This document shows, in pieces, positions 1 to 10,457 of a DNA stretch of 64,000 bases; positions within the stretch are counted from its first letter, which is position 1, and every line of letters starts with the position of its first letter. The position numbers and the translations under genes are program-made. The stretch lies in the NCBI RefSeq assembly GCF_964019585.1, contig NZ_OZ026454.1:868001-932000 (forward strand), in the 5' to 3' direction. The notes beneath the pieces were generated by a model. That model saw only the letters and a list, made by a program, of their open reading frames with translations. It did no database searches and had not been told where the DNA came from. Source of the stretch: Candidatus Mesenet endosymbiont of Agriotes lineatus. Lineage in GTDB: Bacteria > Pseudomonadota > Alphaproteobacteria > Rickettsiales > Anaplasmataceae.

Positions 1-253
1 GTACACCTTTGTATCTAATTATGCTATAAAATAATCCCCTGTTTTGTTTTCCATAATGTAGCATTTCTTATCTTTTTTCTCTAAAACATTGGTACCTTTT
101 TGTAGTTTTGAGAGTAAAGTAAATATTTGAATTTTTGTTGAGGCTAGGAAGGACGGTGTTTTTTACAGATTTATTAGTTTATCTAACCTTTTCCCTTTGA
201 AGATTAAACAATTTACTTTGTAAATTAAGATTTAATGATATACTTAATAAAAA
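1..253. other. Left-edge non-coding stretch, no gene seen
   Basis: I find no open frame of useful length, RNA gene or clear repeat here. The stretch is AT-rich and ends in the leader of the LRR gene. A purine run (GAGGGGGG, about 259-266) lies just before the ATG at 269 and probably acts as its ribosome binding site. Confidence 0.5.
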
Positions 254-268
254 ATGTTGAGGGGGGTT

Positions 269-2827
269 ATGGAATTCAATAAATATATTAGCGGCACTAC
301 TTTAAATATAAGTAAAGTAAAGCTAACTCTTAAAGATATACAGCATTTAGTAAGGTTTTTACAAAAGAATTCGTATATTATACAACTCAATTTATTTAGT
401 AACAAAATTGGCGTTGAAGGAGCAAAAGCATTAGCTAAGCTTACAAACCTTACTTCTCTTGATTTAAGATTTGACTACATTGGCGATGAAGGCGCAAAAG
501 CATTAGCTAAGCTTACAAACCTTACTTCTCTTGATTTAGAATTTAACTACATTGGCGATGAAGGCGCAAAAGCATTAGCTAAGCTTACAAACCTTACTTC
601 TCTTGATTTAAGATCTAACAAAATTGGCGTTGAAGGAGCAAAAGCATTAGCTAAGCTTACAAACCTTACTTTTCTTGATTTAATAGATAACGAAATTACT
701 CTTAAACAGAAAGAAGAGTTAATTGAAGCATTAGCAGCACTTAAATTAGATGGATTAAACCAAAGCGAAAATAGTTCCTTGTTTGGGAACACGATGCTTC
801 GAAAATTTTATAACTACTTAAAAGGCTTACCTTCTAAAACCGATGAAGAATTATATAGAAATGGTGTAAAAGAGATGATTTTTACGCTAGCTAGACATGA
901 TGATAATGGGACAACAATTAAGCATATATTGACTTACTCAAATAAATATCCTTTCCTAATTAATTCAAGGAATAAAGATGGACATAAGTTATCTCATTTT
1001 TATACTCACTCTCCTGATATGCAAAAGTTCTTGTTTGAACATGGTTTAATTCCAGAACCGAAAGAGCAAGATAAGAGATTACAAAATATAATAACAGATA
1101 ACCAATCTGTTCATAACAACCCAGTGGTTAAAAAAACAAATTTTATTGTTAAAGAGTTAGTTAAATCTTCTAAAGCTAGTCAAGATGAGTTAAAACAAGC
1201 AGCAGATTTTTATTTAGCAGATATACCCAAATTGCTACAGCAGTACAAAGATGATCAGATCAGGGTAAAGTTACTCAGTATCACTGAAGATGAGAAAAGA
1301 AGTGTAATGGAAAAGACATTGCATGAGAATGTGCCTGTACCAAGTGATCAACAGTTCGTTGAAGCTGTAATGAGCAAGGCTAAAGAAACATTAAAGATAC
1401 AATATTTAAGAAAAAAAGCAACTGGTGAATATGACCATGGATATCCTACAACTCAAATGCAATATGATTATACGAAAGATGACGCAAAGGTTACCATACC
1501 TCAGTCTATAGGTTATATTAAATTGCTTATTGATGGATTTGATATTCCATTGAACGAGAGAAAGGAATTGCTGGTTACCCTTGCAGAGCAAAATCCGAAA
1601 TTGATAGAGCGAAAGCTATCTTACATAAGATCAGAACTTGAAAATGATGACATTACTCAAGAGCAGGTAACTAAAAGATCTGAGTTTCATAAACTATTAA
1701 ATGATACTGAAGATAAAAACAAAATAGATAAATTGTTTGAGGAAATAAGCGGTTTGGATCTAAAAGAAATATGGAAAGAACAAAAAAGGTTTGTCTTAGC
1801 AAAGCAAATATATGTAGCAGCCACAACTTATGGTGAGAATAGCAGTGCTTGTATTCAAGGTACATGGAGTCAGATTGTAAATAGTATAAGTGAAATTGAT
1901 TTAGGGTTAGCTGATAAGTATGAGCAATATTTAGCAAAAGAAAGAAAAAAGGAAAAGCAAAGAGAAGTTATTACAGCAAAAAATATTGGAGAATTTGAGG
2001 AATATCTAGGTAATCAGTTAATACAATATGCTAAAGATCATCCAGAATTAAAAGAACCTTTATTAGATTTTGCATTAGTGATGGTAGATGTTGAAAAATC
2101 TGAGGAAATTATGCTGGAGCAACAACAAATTCTCGCAAAGATCAATCAAGAGTTTAGCAGTAAAATCAAAGAATATTTACCTAACTATGGCAGAGATATA
2201 CCAACGTTACAAGAGTATAAGATTATCGTTGATGAAATAGCAAATGTTTCAAGTCAAAAAATACAACAGTTTATTGATAATAAAAAAGCACAAATCAAGT
2301 TAATGATTGATAATCCAATTAACCAAGAACAAGTTGAGAATGATACAGTTAATAAAGAAGAAAATTTAGAGCAACACATTCATCTACAAAATACAAATGT
2401 TGTTACTGATAAACCACAAGCAGAAATAAAGATTACTAATTCTGCTATAAAGTCACCAGTAGTTGATAACAATACTCGAGGACAAACTTTAGTGAGTAGT
2501 GTAAAAATAGTGAACAGTAATAAGTCACAACAGATTAGCCCAATAAAGAAAGCTATATATACCACTATGACAGTTTCTCCATTTATAGCGGTAGGAATTT
2601 ACGCTGCAGTAGCTTTATCAATGGCTGGAGTAGTATTTAATCCCGTTGTTGCTGCTGGTATTTTTATTAGTGTAGCAGCGCTTGCAGCTATATGTTTTGC
2701 GATAGTGAAAATTTGTGAAAAAGTTAGTGAAGAAAAAGGTAAGAATTCAGGTGTGAGTTCATGTATTGTTTCTAATGGTGGAGTTGTTCCTGGATGCCTT
2801 AAAGGCAGTGAAGTAGCAATTTCATAA
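269..2827 (+). CDS. Leucine-rich-repeat protein with C-terminal membrane segments, putative effector
   Basis: About 852 residues. An ATG at 254 is in frame, but the ATG at 269 has a purine-rich Shine-Dalgarno run in front of it, so I prefer 269. Residues about 25-165 are ribonuclease-inhibitor-type leucine-rich repeats with a 24-residue period (LTNLTSLDL followed by GDEGAKALAK or GVEGAKALAK). The long middle part (about 170-740) is charged and helical and I do not recognise it; it contains a Cys-Gly-Thr-Trp segment (ACIQGTWSQIV) that looks conserved but is unassigned. Near the C-terminus there are two hydrophobic segments (about 765-820). LRR plus membrane segments in an intracellular symbiont suggests a host-interacting surface or secreted protein; that role is inferred. 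Confidence 0.8.
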   Translation: MEFNKYISGTTLNISKVKLTLKDIQHLVRFLQKNSYIIQLNLFSNKIGVEGAKALAKLTNLTSLDLRFDYIGDEGAKALAKLTNLTSLDLEFNYIGDEGAKALAKLTNLTSLDLRSNKIGVEGAKALAKLTNLTFLDLIDNEITLKQKEELIEALAALKLDGLNQSENSSLFGNTMLRKFYNYLKGLPSKTDEELYRNGVKEMIFTLARHDDNGTTIKHILTYSNKYPFLINSRNKDGHKLSHFYTHSPDMQKFLFEHGLIPEPKEQDKRLQNIITDNQSVHNNPVVKKTNFIVKELVKSSKASQDELKQAADFYLADIPKLLQQYKDDQIRVKLLSITEDEKRSVMEKTLHENVPVPSDQQFVEAVMSKAKETLKIQYLRKKATGEYDHGYPTTQMQYDYTKDDAKVTIPQSIGYIKLLIDGFDIPLNERKELLVTLAEQNPKLIERKLSYIRSELENDDITQEQVTKRSEFHKLLNDTEDKNKIDKLFEEISGLDLKEIWKEQKRFVLAKQIYVAATTYGENSSACIQGTWSQIVNSISEIDLGLADKYEQYLAKERKKEKQREVITAKNIGEFEEYLGNQLIQYAKDHPELKEPLLDFALVMVDVEKSEEIMLEQQQILAKINQEFSSKIKEYLPNYGRDIPTLQEYKIIVDEIANVSSQKIQQFIDNKKAQIKLMIDNPINQEQVENDTVNKEENLEQHIHLQNTNVVTDKPQAEIKITNSAIKSPVVDNNTRGQTLVSSVKIVNSNKSQQISPIKKAIYTTMTVSPFIAVGIYAAVALSMAGVVFNPVVAAGIFISVAALAAICFAIVKICEKVSEEKGKNSGVSSCIVSNGGVVPGCLKGSEVAIS
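422..709 (+). repeat. Four 72-bp tandem repeats encoding LRR units
   Basis: Units start at 422, 494, 566 and 638, exactly 72 bp apart. The first half of each unit (GCAAAAGCATTAGCTAAGC onward) is nearly identical at DNA level; variation is concentrated in the codons just after LDL. The near-identity of silent positions suggests recent expansion or homogenisation. The fourth unit diverges in its second half. Confidence 0.9.
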
Positions 2828-3483
2828 TGTAATAAACATGAATTAATTATGAATGTAATTTAAATCTTTAACTTTAAAGAATGCCTTTCTATAGAGAAAG
2901 ATGTACTATAAAGAAATTTGATGATTATGTAGTTTTGCAAATCAAAAGGGAGTGTTTCCCAAACCATACGCGTCAAGTTAAGGATGTAGGATCAGAAAAT
3001 TCATTGAGCTTAATGTGGGTATCCTGATTTATCTATATTTATTTTTTTTGACCAGGATTAGGTGTATTGTTTAAAAAATATCTATAAATTATTAACTATG
3101 CCATTTAATGCTAAAAGATGATTCCTGCTCTTGCATTCCTGTGAGGTATTCTTTTTTTGGCTGGATAAAAAATCGCCTATGGTTGCTGTTTTAATAAGTT
3201 TGCAATAGACCTTATTTGTTTGGTTAATAACGCAAATTGGTATAAGATAATTTTTTTAGAAAAATCTATAATTCACTAACTTTACTATTAAAAACACTCC
3301 CTCCCTCTTCCTGCCTGTGGTTATTGAATACTCCCAGCCTGACCTATCATATCAAGTCTTGTTTATATACACCACATCTACTTTTCTGTCTTCTATATTG
3401 AACTATGATGTAGCGCTTCACTTCCAATTTCTACTTCATCAAAATTAGTTGATACTTGGTCTGATTGGGATTGTTGTATTTTA
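2828..3483. other. 656-bp intergenic region without a supported gene
   Basis: This lies between the LRR gene (plus) and the last J-domain-family gene (minus), so it is a convergent spacer. An imperfect hairpin (CTTTCTATAGAGAAAG, about 2886-2901) follows the LRR gene but has no T-run. Around 3110-3230, translation of the minus strand gives a short open stretch that could be an old mobile-element remnant, but nothing identifies it. I see no tRNA or promoter worth calling. Confidence 0.45.
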
Positions 3484-5485
3484 TCAGCTCCTACCCATGC
3501 CAGATGAGCATCCTGGCTCAACACTCACGTCAGTTAAAAAACTTCTTATGCCTGCATTAATTAGCCCAGCATTAACCATACCTTCTTTTATTACTTGCTC
3601 TCTATTTAACTTTATTTCTTCCATCACTGTACTAACTATTGGTTCTGGAGGATGTTGTCTATGTTCCATGGCATAATTTACTACTGCTTCTACAACTTCA
3701 TCTTGACAATCTAATACTATATCTTGTAATTCACTATCAAGCTTACATACTTGCCTCATAAGGGCCTTTCTAGTTCTATCCTTTAGTTCCGCTCTAACTT
3801 TCCCTTCTTCCGCTCTAGCCAACGCTTCACTTATTCTTTCTGCTTCCTTTTCAGCTTCTTCGGCTTTTTTCTTTTCTTTTTCAAACCATGTTTCCTCTTG
3901 TTTAAATTCTTCTTGGTATAGCTCTGCCAATCTATCTAATGCAAAAATTAGCACATTCCCTATTTCTTTTCTCCCCACTTTTTTACGATAGTATTTATCG
4001 ATCTCTTCTCTTAGCTCTTTTTCATTTTGTTCATAACAATAATAATTTATCATGAGACTTAAAAACTCAGATAACTTATTATGTGAAAGCTCCTTCATAT
4101 ACTTCTTGCTTTCTGTAATAAACTCTGTTTCATTATTTCCTACTACAAACTTCTGCTTATCAAGTGCACAAGAATCAAAACCACCACCTAGTGGACCCCA
4201 CTTGTAAAAACAACTCCTTATATCTTCACAGAGCTTAAGAATAAACTTATAGTATTTTTTTGCTAAATCAGTATATTTTAGTATTGGCTGTACAAACACT
4301 TCATCCGGCTTTACTTTATTTGATTTATAACTTCCTAGCAGCCTATATTGTTGTTCACTTTCTTTTAATAACTCTTCTATTTCCGACCTTATCATTTCTA
4401 ATTCTTTAGACTTGCAACACTCCTCATTTAGTAATTTTAATTTCTCCAGCCAATGCTTTTTATATTCTTCCTTATATTCATTACAGCATTCATTAAACTC
4501 TTCTTTTGACTTATTTACCATATTATGTATAATTTTAATCTTCTCTTGATCCATGGAACCGTCATCAAACATTGTTCTTATCGATTCTAAATCTATCTGT
4601 AGTGCCCCAATTATAACCCTCTTCATTTCACCTAAATAGTTATTACGTGCCGGTATTAATAATGCCCCTTCCCAATACTCTAAGTCATGTAATTTCCTGT
4701 ATACGGCCATGTTTATTACTTGAGATATATCTTGATTGCCATTGATTATGCTTATTGGAACATAACTAAACAACCTATATATACCCACGCTCCCTATATA
4801 CAGATCCACCTTTATCCTTGATATGCATAGCATACTCATGTATTTTCCTCATTGCTTGCCATACATCATTTATCACTCTTTGAGCATCATCATTACTACC
4901 ACTTTTATCAGGATGATGTGTAAGCGACAACCTTCTGAAAGGTTGATTAACCTGATCCTTAAAATATTGCTCATGCCAATCTTTAGGCTTTTTACCTTGT
5001 TCTACTTGTATAAGGCTGTGATCAAGATATATTAAAAGCCATTCAAGCTTTAGTTTCCCCAGCGCTTCACCTAAACTTGTTCCTTCTTTACCATCAACTT
5101 TACACAATCCTTGTATTAAAGGTTCCTTCTTTTTTTGCAAAGATTTCCCTGTTTCTGTACTACCATAACCTGCTTTACTTTTTACAGCGCTAGCTACGTA
5201 ACTTACTTTATTTACAAGACTGCTTGTAATAGTATTTACAATACCAGATGCTCCTCCCTCCATGATATCATCCCCCTTTGATTGTTTCCTAGTTAGAATA
5301 AAAGCAGTGCTAAGTATTGCAGCTGTAGCACCTAAAGCTATAAGTAATATAAAATTACCTCTTCTACCTGAGTAGATAGGCCTACCAAGCAATGATGAAG
5401 CCAATGATCCCCAAAAAACAGCATGTGTTAATATTGAAAGGCATAAAAGAGCTTTTTTTCTTTTCTTCATGATTTTTATCCCCAT
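3484..5485 (-). pseudogene. J-like-domain coiled-coil protein, split by a TA-repeat frameshift
   Basis: Two open frames, 4775-5485 (N-terminal part) and 3484-4839 (C-terminal part), align end to end with the intact paralogue at 5504-7780, so they are one gene. The N-terminal part has two hydrophobic segments (about residues 5-35 and 43-65) and a J-like segment with LSLTHHPDKSG before a helix. It runs into a stop at the run (TA)4 at 4776-4783. Adding one TA unit restores the frame into the second part (IYRLFSYVPIS, matching IYRLFGEIPIS in the paralogue). The C-terminal part has VQPILKYTDL, a long coiled coil and the family C-terminal domain (VNYAMEHRQHPPEPI and RSFLTDVSVEPG). The start is probably the ATG at 5470 (MKKRKK), behind a TGGGGAT motif. 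It is either a pseudogene or a length-variable locus. Confidence 0.75.
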
Positions 5486-5503
5486 TTATTTCAGCTCTCA
5501 TCA

Positions 5504-7780
5504 TCACCTATTCACTCCAGATGCATGGCTTGTTCCAGGTTGAACACTCACATTAGTTAAGAAACTTCTGATACCAGTATTAATGAGCTCAGCATTAACT
5601 ATACCCTCGCTTATTACTTGTTCTCTGTTGAGCTTTATCTCTCCCATTACTGTACTAATTATCGGTTCTGGAGGATGTTGTCTATGTTCCATGGCATAAT
5701 TTACCACTGCTTCTACAATTTCATCTTGGTTGTTCTCTACTATGTCACCTAACTCATCACCAAGCCTACGTATTTCCCTTGTGAAAGTTTTCCTTATTCT
5801 CCTTTCCAGTTCTGCCCTTGTTTCCGCTTGATCCGCCCTTGTTTTCTCCTCATCCGCCCTTGCTACTGCTTCTTCTATTCTTGCATCTAATTCTCTCATT
5901 TCTTTCCTAGCTTCTTCCATTCTTCTTTTTTCTTTTTCAAACCAATTTTCCTTTTGTTTAAATTCTTCTTGATATAATTTTGCCAGATGATCTAGCGCAA
6001 AAATCAGTACATTTCCTATCTCCTCCTTTCTCTGTACTTTATCATCATAATATTTATTAATCTCCTCTTTTAGTTCTTTTTTATTTTGCCTGTGATAATA
6101 ATAATTTATCATATAGTTTAAAAACTCAGATAACTCTCCATACGAAAGCTTGCTTCTTATATAATCCTTACTTTTTTCAATAAACTCTGTTTTGCCTTCT
6201 CCTACTATAAACTTTTGTCTATTATAAGCCTCCTTATCAAACCCAGAAACACGCGTAGGAAAGCAGCTCCTTATATCTTCACATAACTTAATGATAAACT
6301 TATAGTACACCTCTACTAGATTAGTATACTCTAATACTGGCTGCACAAAGACTTCATCAGGTTTTACTTTATCTGATTTGTAACCATTTAGTATTTTATA
6401 TTGTTCTTTGCCTTCTTTTAGTAACTTATCTACTTCTGGTTTTATTATTTCAAACTCTTTAGACTTTCCACACTCTTCACTTAATAATTTTAAATTCTCT
6501 AGCCAATTCTCTTCATAGTCTCTTTTATAGTTTTCGTGACATTCATCAAAATCCTTTTTTATTGTGTTTGTTGCTTGAATAAGATTGTTACCCACTTCTT
6601 TGGTCATAGCTTCTTTATTGAACATCTTTTCCATCAAATTTAAATGGTTTTTCAGTAATGCTATATACTCTTTTACTTTCCCTAGATAGTTATTACGTGC
6701 CTGCATCAATTTTCCTTCTTCCCAATACGCTAAGTAGTACAATTTACTGCATGCTGCTATATTTACTATTTTAGAGATTTCTTGGTTACCATTTATCACA
6801 CTTATTGGGATTTCACCAAATAACCTGTATATATGTCCATACTTTTCGTTAGCACGCCCATCTTGCATAACATAAGCATGTATGCCCTCTAGCGCTTTTG
6901 AGGTTTCATTGATAACTTTTTGTATATCATTTATATCAATCTGGATATTCTTGTCTGGATGATATGTAAGTGATAGACGTTTAAAATCTTTTATTCTATT
7001 CTTAAAGTATTTATCATGCTCTCCTTTACTTTTTTTACCTTCTTCCACATCTTTTATGCTCATATCAAGACGCATAAGTAACCATTTTAACTCAAATGAT
7101 GCTAAGGTTTTATTTAAAGTCGTATTAAAATCAGCATCAACATTATAAGTTAAAACAATTGCCCTGATTAAATTGCTAAGTCTATCTTTTGCTACTAATG
7201 TTCCTGCACTTTCTAAGCTGTTTTGTTGACCAACGCCGCCTCTTCCAAAAACATAAGAACTTACTGCTATTCCCACTCCTACTGTTGCCCCTACCATTGC
7301 ATATGCTTTTTTCATTGTTTCTCCCCCTTTCAATTGCCCATAATTATAAGTATATCCATACTGAACTATACGAAACTGATGTACCACTACATCTGTAAAT
7401 AAAGCAAGAATTAGCCTCCATGAGAAAGAATACCTACAATACTCTATGGCTCTTCTTTCTTGTTTCTCACTCATTTTAATTTCTTTAATCTTCTTACTCC
7501 ACGGCCACCACCAATGAGTTTTTACTTCTCCAAAAGCTTCAAGTAATCTTAAAGTCTCTTCTTCTAAATTCTCATGATTTTCATTTTTTTGCTTCAACTC
7601 TTTGGCGTTTAAACCTTCTTTTTTACATAAGTACTCAAGCATTGTTGGACCAAACTCCCACCACAGTATTCGATATTTTCTATGACTTGATAAAAATTGA
7701 ATAACGTTATTCTGCCATAAAGGTATACTGAAGCTTCCAAGTATACATGCATATTTAGCAAATAGCAGTTCTTCCTCCAT
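5504..7780 (-). CDS. J-like-domain coiled-coil protein, intact family member
   Basis: 758 codons if started at 7780, where its ATG overlaps the stop of the upstream gene (TGATG). A second in-frame ATG at 7315 (MKKAYAMVGATVG) follows a strong AAAGGGGGAG site and matches where the paralogue at 3484-5485 begins, so the main product may be about 603 residues. From that start: a membrane segment, a J-like segment with LSLTYHPDKN and a following helix, the motif IPISVINGNQ, a mid region with FVQPVLEYTNL, a charged coiled coil, and the shared C-terminal domain (VNYAMEHRQHPPEPI). J domains stimulate Hsp70 ATPase through HPD. Helix I is divergent here, so chaperone activity is uncertain. Function unknown; possibly a secreted or membrane effector. 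Confidence 0.75.
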   Translation of the reverse strand: MEEELLFAKYACILGSFSIPLWQNNVIQFLSSHRKYRILWWEFGPTMLEYLCKKEGLNAKELKQKNENHENLEEETLRLLEAFGEVKTHWWWPWSKKIKEIKMSEKQERRAIEYCRYSFSWRLILALFTDVVVHQFRIVQYGYTYNYGQLKGGETMKKAYAMVGATVGVGIAVSSYVFGRGGVGQQNSLESAGTLVAKDRLSNLIRAIVLTYNVDADFNTTLNKTLASFELKWLLMRLDMSIKDVEEGKKSKGEHDKYFKNRIKDFKRLSLTYHPDKNIQIDINDIQKVINETSKALEGIHAYVMQDGRANEKYGHIYRLFGEIPISVINGNQEISKIVNIAACSKLYYLAYWEEGKLMQARNNYLGKVKEYIALLKNHLNLMEKMFNKEAMTKEVGNNLIQATNTIKKDFDECHENYKRDYEENWLENLKLLSEECGKSKEFEIIKPEVDKLLKEGKEQYKILNGYKSDKVKPDEVFVQPVLEYTNLVEVYYKFIIKLCEDIRSCFPTRVSGFDKEAYNRQKFIVGEGKTEFIEKSKDYIRSKLSYGELSEFLNYMINYYYHRQNKKELKEEINKYYDDKVQRKEEIGNVLIFALDHLAKLYQEEFKQKENWFEKEKRRMEEARKEMRELDARIEEAVARADEEKTRADQAETRAELERRIRKTFTREIRRLGDELGDIVENNQDEIVEAVVNYAMEHRQHPPEPIISTVMGEIKLNREQVISEGIVNAELINTGIRSFLTNVSVQPGTSHASGVNR
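5741..5888 (-). repeat. 148-bp coiled-coil segment shared with 8014-8161
   Basis: Copy 1 of a collinear segment that matches 8014-8161 without indels and with about three mismatches by eye. It encodes the Arg/Glu/Ala-rich coiled coil (RADEEKTRADQAETRAELER). The flanking coding sequence of the two genes is much less similar, which points to gene conversion or recent duplication of this block. Confidence 0.85.
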
Positions 7781-10237
7781 CAGTTCCTACCCATACCAGA
7801 TGAGCATCCTGACTCAACATTCACATCAGTTAAAAAACTTCTTATGCCAGTACCTATGATTCCAGCACTGATTACACCTTCTCTTATTACTTGCTCTCTA
7901 TTTAACTTTATTTCTTCCATTACTGTACTAACTATTGGTTCTGGAGAATGTTGTCTATGCTCCATGGCATAATTTACTACTACATCTACTATTTGATCTT
8001 GATTATCCTCTACTATATCACCTAACTCATCATCAAGCCTACGTATTTCCCTTGTGAAAGTTTTCCTTATTCTCCTTTCCAGTTCTGCCCTTGTTTCCGC
8101 TTGATCCGCCCTTGTTTTCTCCTCATCCGCCCTTGCTTCTGCTTCTTCTATTCTTGCATCTTTCTTTTCTTTTTCAGCTTTTTCTATGTTTTTATATTTA
8201 TTTTGCGACCATTCAGTTACATCTGTAGGATATCCAGGACCTTTTAGTATTTTCTCCCATGCAGGACTCCATTCTGTTGTATAAGACTTTACTGTGCGAC
8301 ATATGTACTTCCACCATCTAGTGAGAAACATTGACTTTGGTAAGTCATTATACTCCTTGAGAATTGTAAGAAACTTTTCATACAACTTCTTTAGATTTGG
8401 ACTTCTAGACTGCTTTGCTTCTTCCTCTATCTCGCTTATATAGTCAATTATAACTTTATTATCACCTGTTGCAACTGCCAGATAGCCAATATCAATACAG
8501 TCATAGAGTTTTGTATATGCATCTTCAAAATGCTTCTCAGTAGATCTATCCCTAAAAAATGGTGCAAGTACATCTAATTCTTGAGAACGGACATTCTCTA
8601 TACAATCTTTCAATAAACTCATAAATTCTCTTTCTCCTTCACCACCTATTTTATTTAACAGAGGTACATTTTTTCCACTGTCTTCAAAACACCCTTCTTC
8701 TGACGGAACAGTTGACACAACTTTAAGTAAGTCTATACCTTCTTCTCCAATAACGGGAAAATCGAATACTAATTTGTGAACTTTCCTCATTATTGTAAAA
8801 ATTGACCTGTTAACTAAAGCTTCATATTCCCCTCTTAATTTGAGTAAGTATTCTTTTACTGTTATCAATTTCTTGGTTTTAGGATCATTAATGTGACTAG
8901 AAAGTAAAGATGCACCATTTGCAACTAATACACTTATAATATGTATACTAGGGTTATTTCTATTTACGGCATACTCCATAAATCCATTTAACAATCTGTA
9001 ATCACTGTTTTCTTTAACTTGCTCCTTAATTTTTTTCTTTACTTGATCTTGTCCTAAGTTACAGCATTCTTCATGTAATGGATGATTCTTATCTTTGCTG
9101 CTAATATCTAATACATGATCTACTAATCTATCATAAACTTCTACAATAAATTCTTCATTTTTTATTTTACTTACAACTTCTCTACTGATACAGCTAAGTA
9201 TTGATTGTAGCTCGTTATCGCCTTCTCTTAATTTACTAGATTTCTTCGCTAGAGATTCATTACCTTCATATAAAGGATATATTAATTGATCTTCTTCAAT
9301 CCTCAATTTATAATCTTTAATAATTTCATTATATACCTCTTCGTATATTTCATTATAATGATTAGATAAGTCTAACTTTAACACTGGTTGTACAACAAGA
9401 TTATTCTTAAATTCCTCAGCAGCTTCTCTTACACAGTTATTTACTTCTGTATAGTTATTCACTATAGTAAGAAAAAACATATTCTCCCTCTGGATCTGGG
9501 ACATATATGTTTTGTACACTAAATATTTGATACTTATTATCTATACTTTCACAATTAAAACTTTTATATTTTTTTAATATTTCCTGCTCTGCAGATTCTA
9601 ACTCCTGATTTGCTTCATTGACTTTATCGTTGTTTGCTTTATGTCTTGTAATATTTCTACGTGCTACTTCAAATGCTATTTTAAAGTATTCTAAAATATT
9701 CACTAATTCTCTATGTTGTTGAATCTCATTGATTTCAATAATCTTTGATAAACATGTTATAGTATTTTCAGGTTTTGTTTCTAACTGTTTCAGAATGTCT
9801 ACTAATTCTTTAGACAGCTGGTCTTCGTCTTTCGTTGGTAATGCACAATATATAGTGGGAAAGATTTTTGCTAATATTTTATATGTCTTAGTAGTATTTT
9901 CAAGTTCTCTTTCTAACTGCTCTAGAGTAGCTATTAATTCGTTAGAAAGATAGAATTCTTTTATTGTTGGTAATGCACGATATGCAGCAGGAAAATTTTT
10001 TGCTAATATTTTCGACTGTCCATTAATAATATTCAGAGGTAATTGATACTTAAGTGTTTTTATAATGCCAAAGATATTATGTAAAAGCAGAGAATGAGTA
10101 AGCCAATACTCCCACAGTTGACAATTTTCTAGTCCTAAAAGTACTTGAAGTAGCTCAGGATCACTGCAATCAATTGCTATTTTTACTTGTTCCTCAAATG
10201 ATTTATCAAAGAAATTAACTGGCTTATCATCTGGCAT
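7780..10237 (-). pseudogene. Third coiled-coil family paralogue, probably frameshifted at about 9.46-9.52 kb
   Basis: Two frames, 9455-10237 (N-terminal, 260 residues) and 7780-9519 (579 residues), overlap by 65 bases. The first carries LPLNIINGQSK, the counterpart of IPISVINGNQE in the other paralogues. The second carries VVQPVLKLDL, the counterpart of FVQPVLEYTN, then the coiled coil and the family C-terminal domain (VNYAMEHRQHSPEPI). The order therefore matches one gene cut by a frameshift, though two overlapping genes cannot be excluded. The first part holds an internal duplication of about 45 residues (ILAKNFPAAYRALPT and ILAKIFPTIYCALPT). No HPD segment or membrane segment is evident, so this member lacks the J-like part. 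It is first in the minus-strand series, ahead of the 5504-7780 gene, which overlaps it by one base. Confidence 0.6.
8014..8161 (-). repeat. 148-bp coiled-coil segment shared with 5741-5888
   Basis: Copy 2 of the block described at 5741-5888, inside the next paralogue. The offset between the copies is a constant 2273 bases. Confidence 0.85.
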
Positions 10238-10457
10238 TTAAAATCCCCCACTTAAATGTATATTAATATTATAATAAATTAGGATAGGATCTCAAGTTTT
10301 TTTACTATTTCTGCTCTAAGTGTTTTAAAAAGGTCTGGTTGATGCAATTAAACGATAAAATTTATATCCCCAATACATATTTTCCAAATTGTTGAAAACC
10401 GTTTTTTAGACTATTACAAATGCTATTGATCAAAGTCCTGCTCTTTCTATTTTAAAC

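Noticed and set aside
1830-1900. LRR protein as a NEL-type E3 ubiquitin ligase
   Set aside because: A Cys lies in ACIQGTWSQIV but the Cys-x-Asp motif of NEL ligases is not seen.
2828-3483. Possible insertion-sequence remnant in the convergent spacer
   Set aside because: A short minus-strand open stretch is present, but without terminal repeats, target duplication or a transposase motif there is no support.
4823-5035. Plus-strand open frames antisense to the J-like genes
   Set aside because: They are shadows of the minus-strand genes, with no start site or motif.
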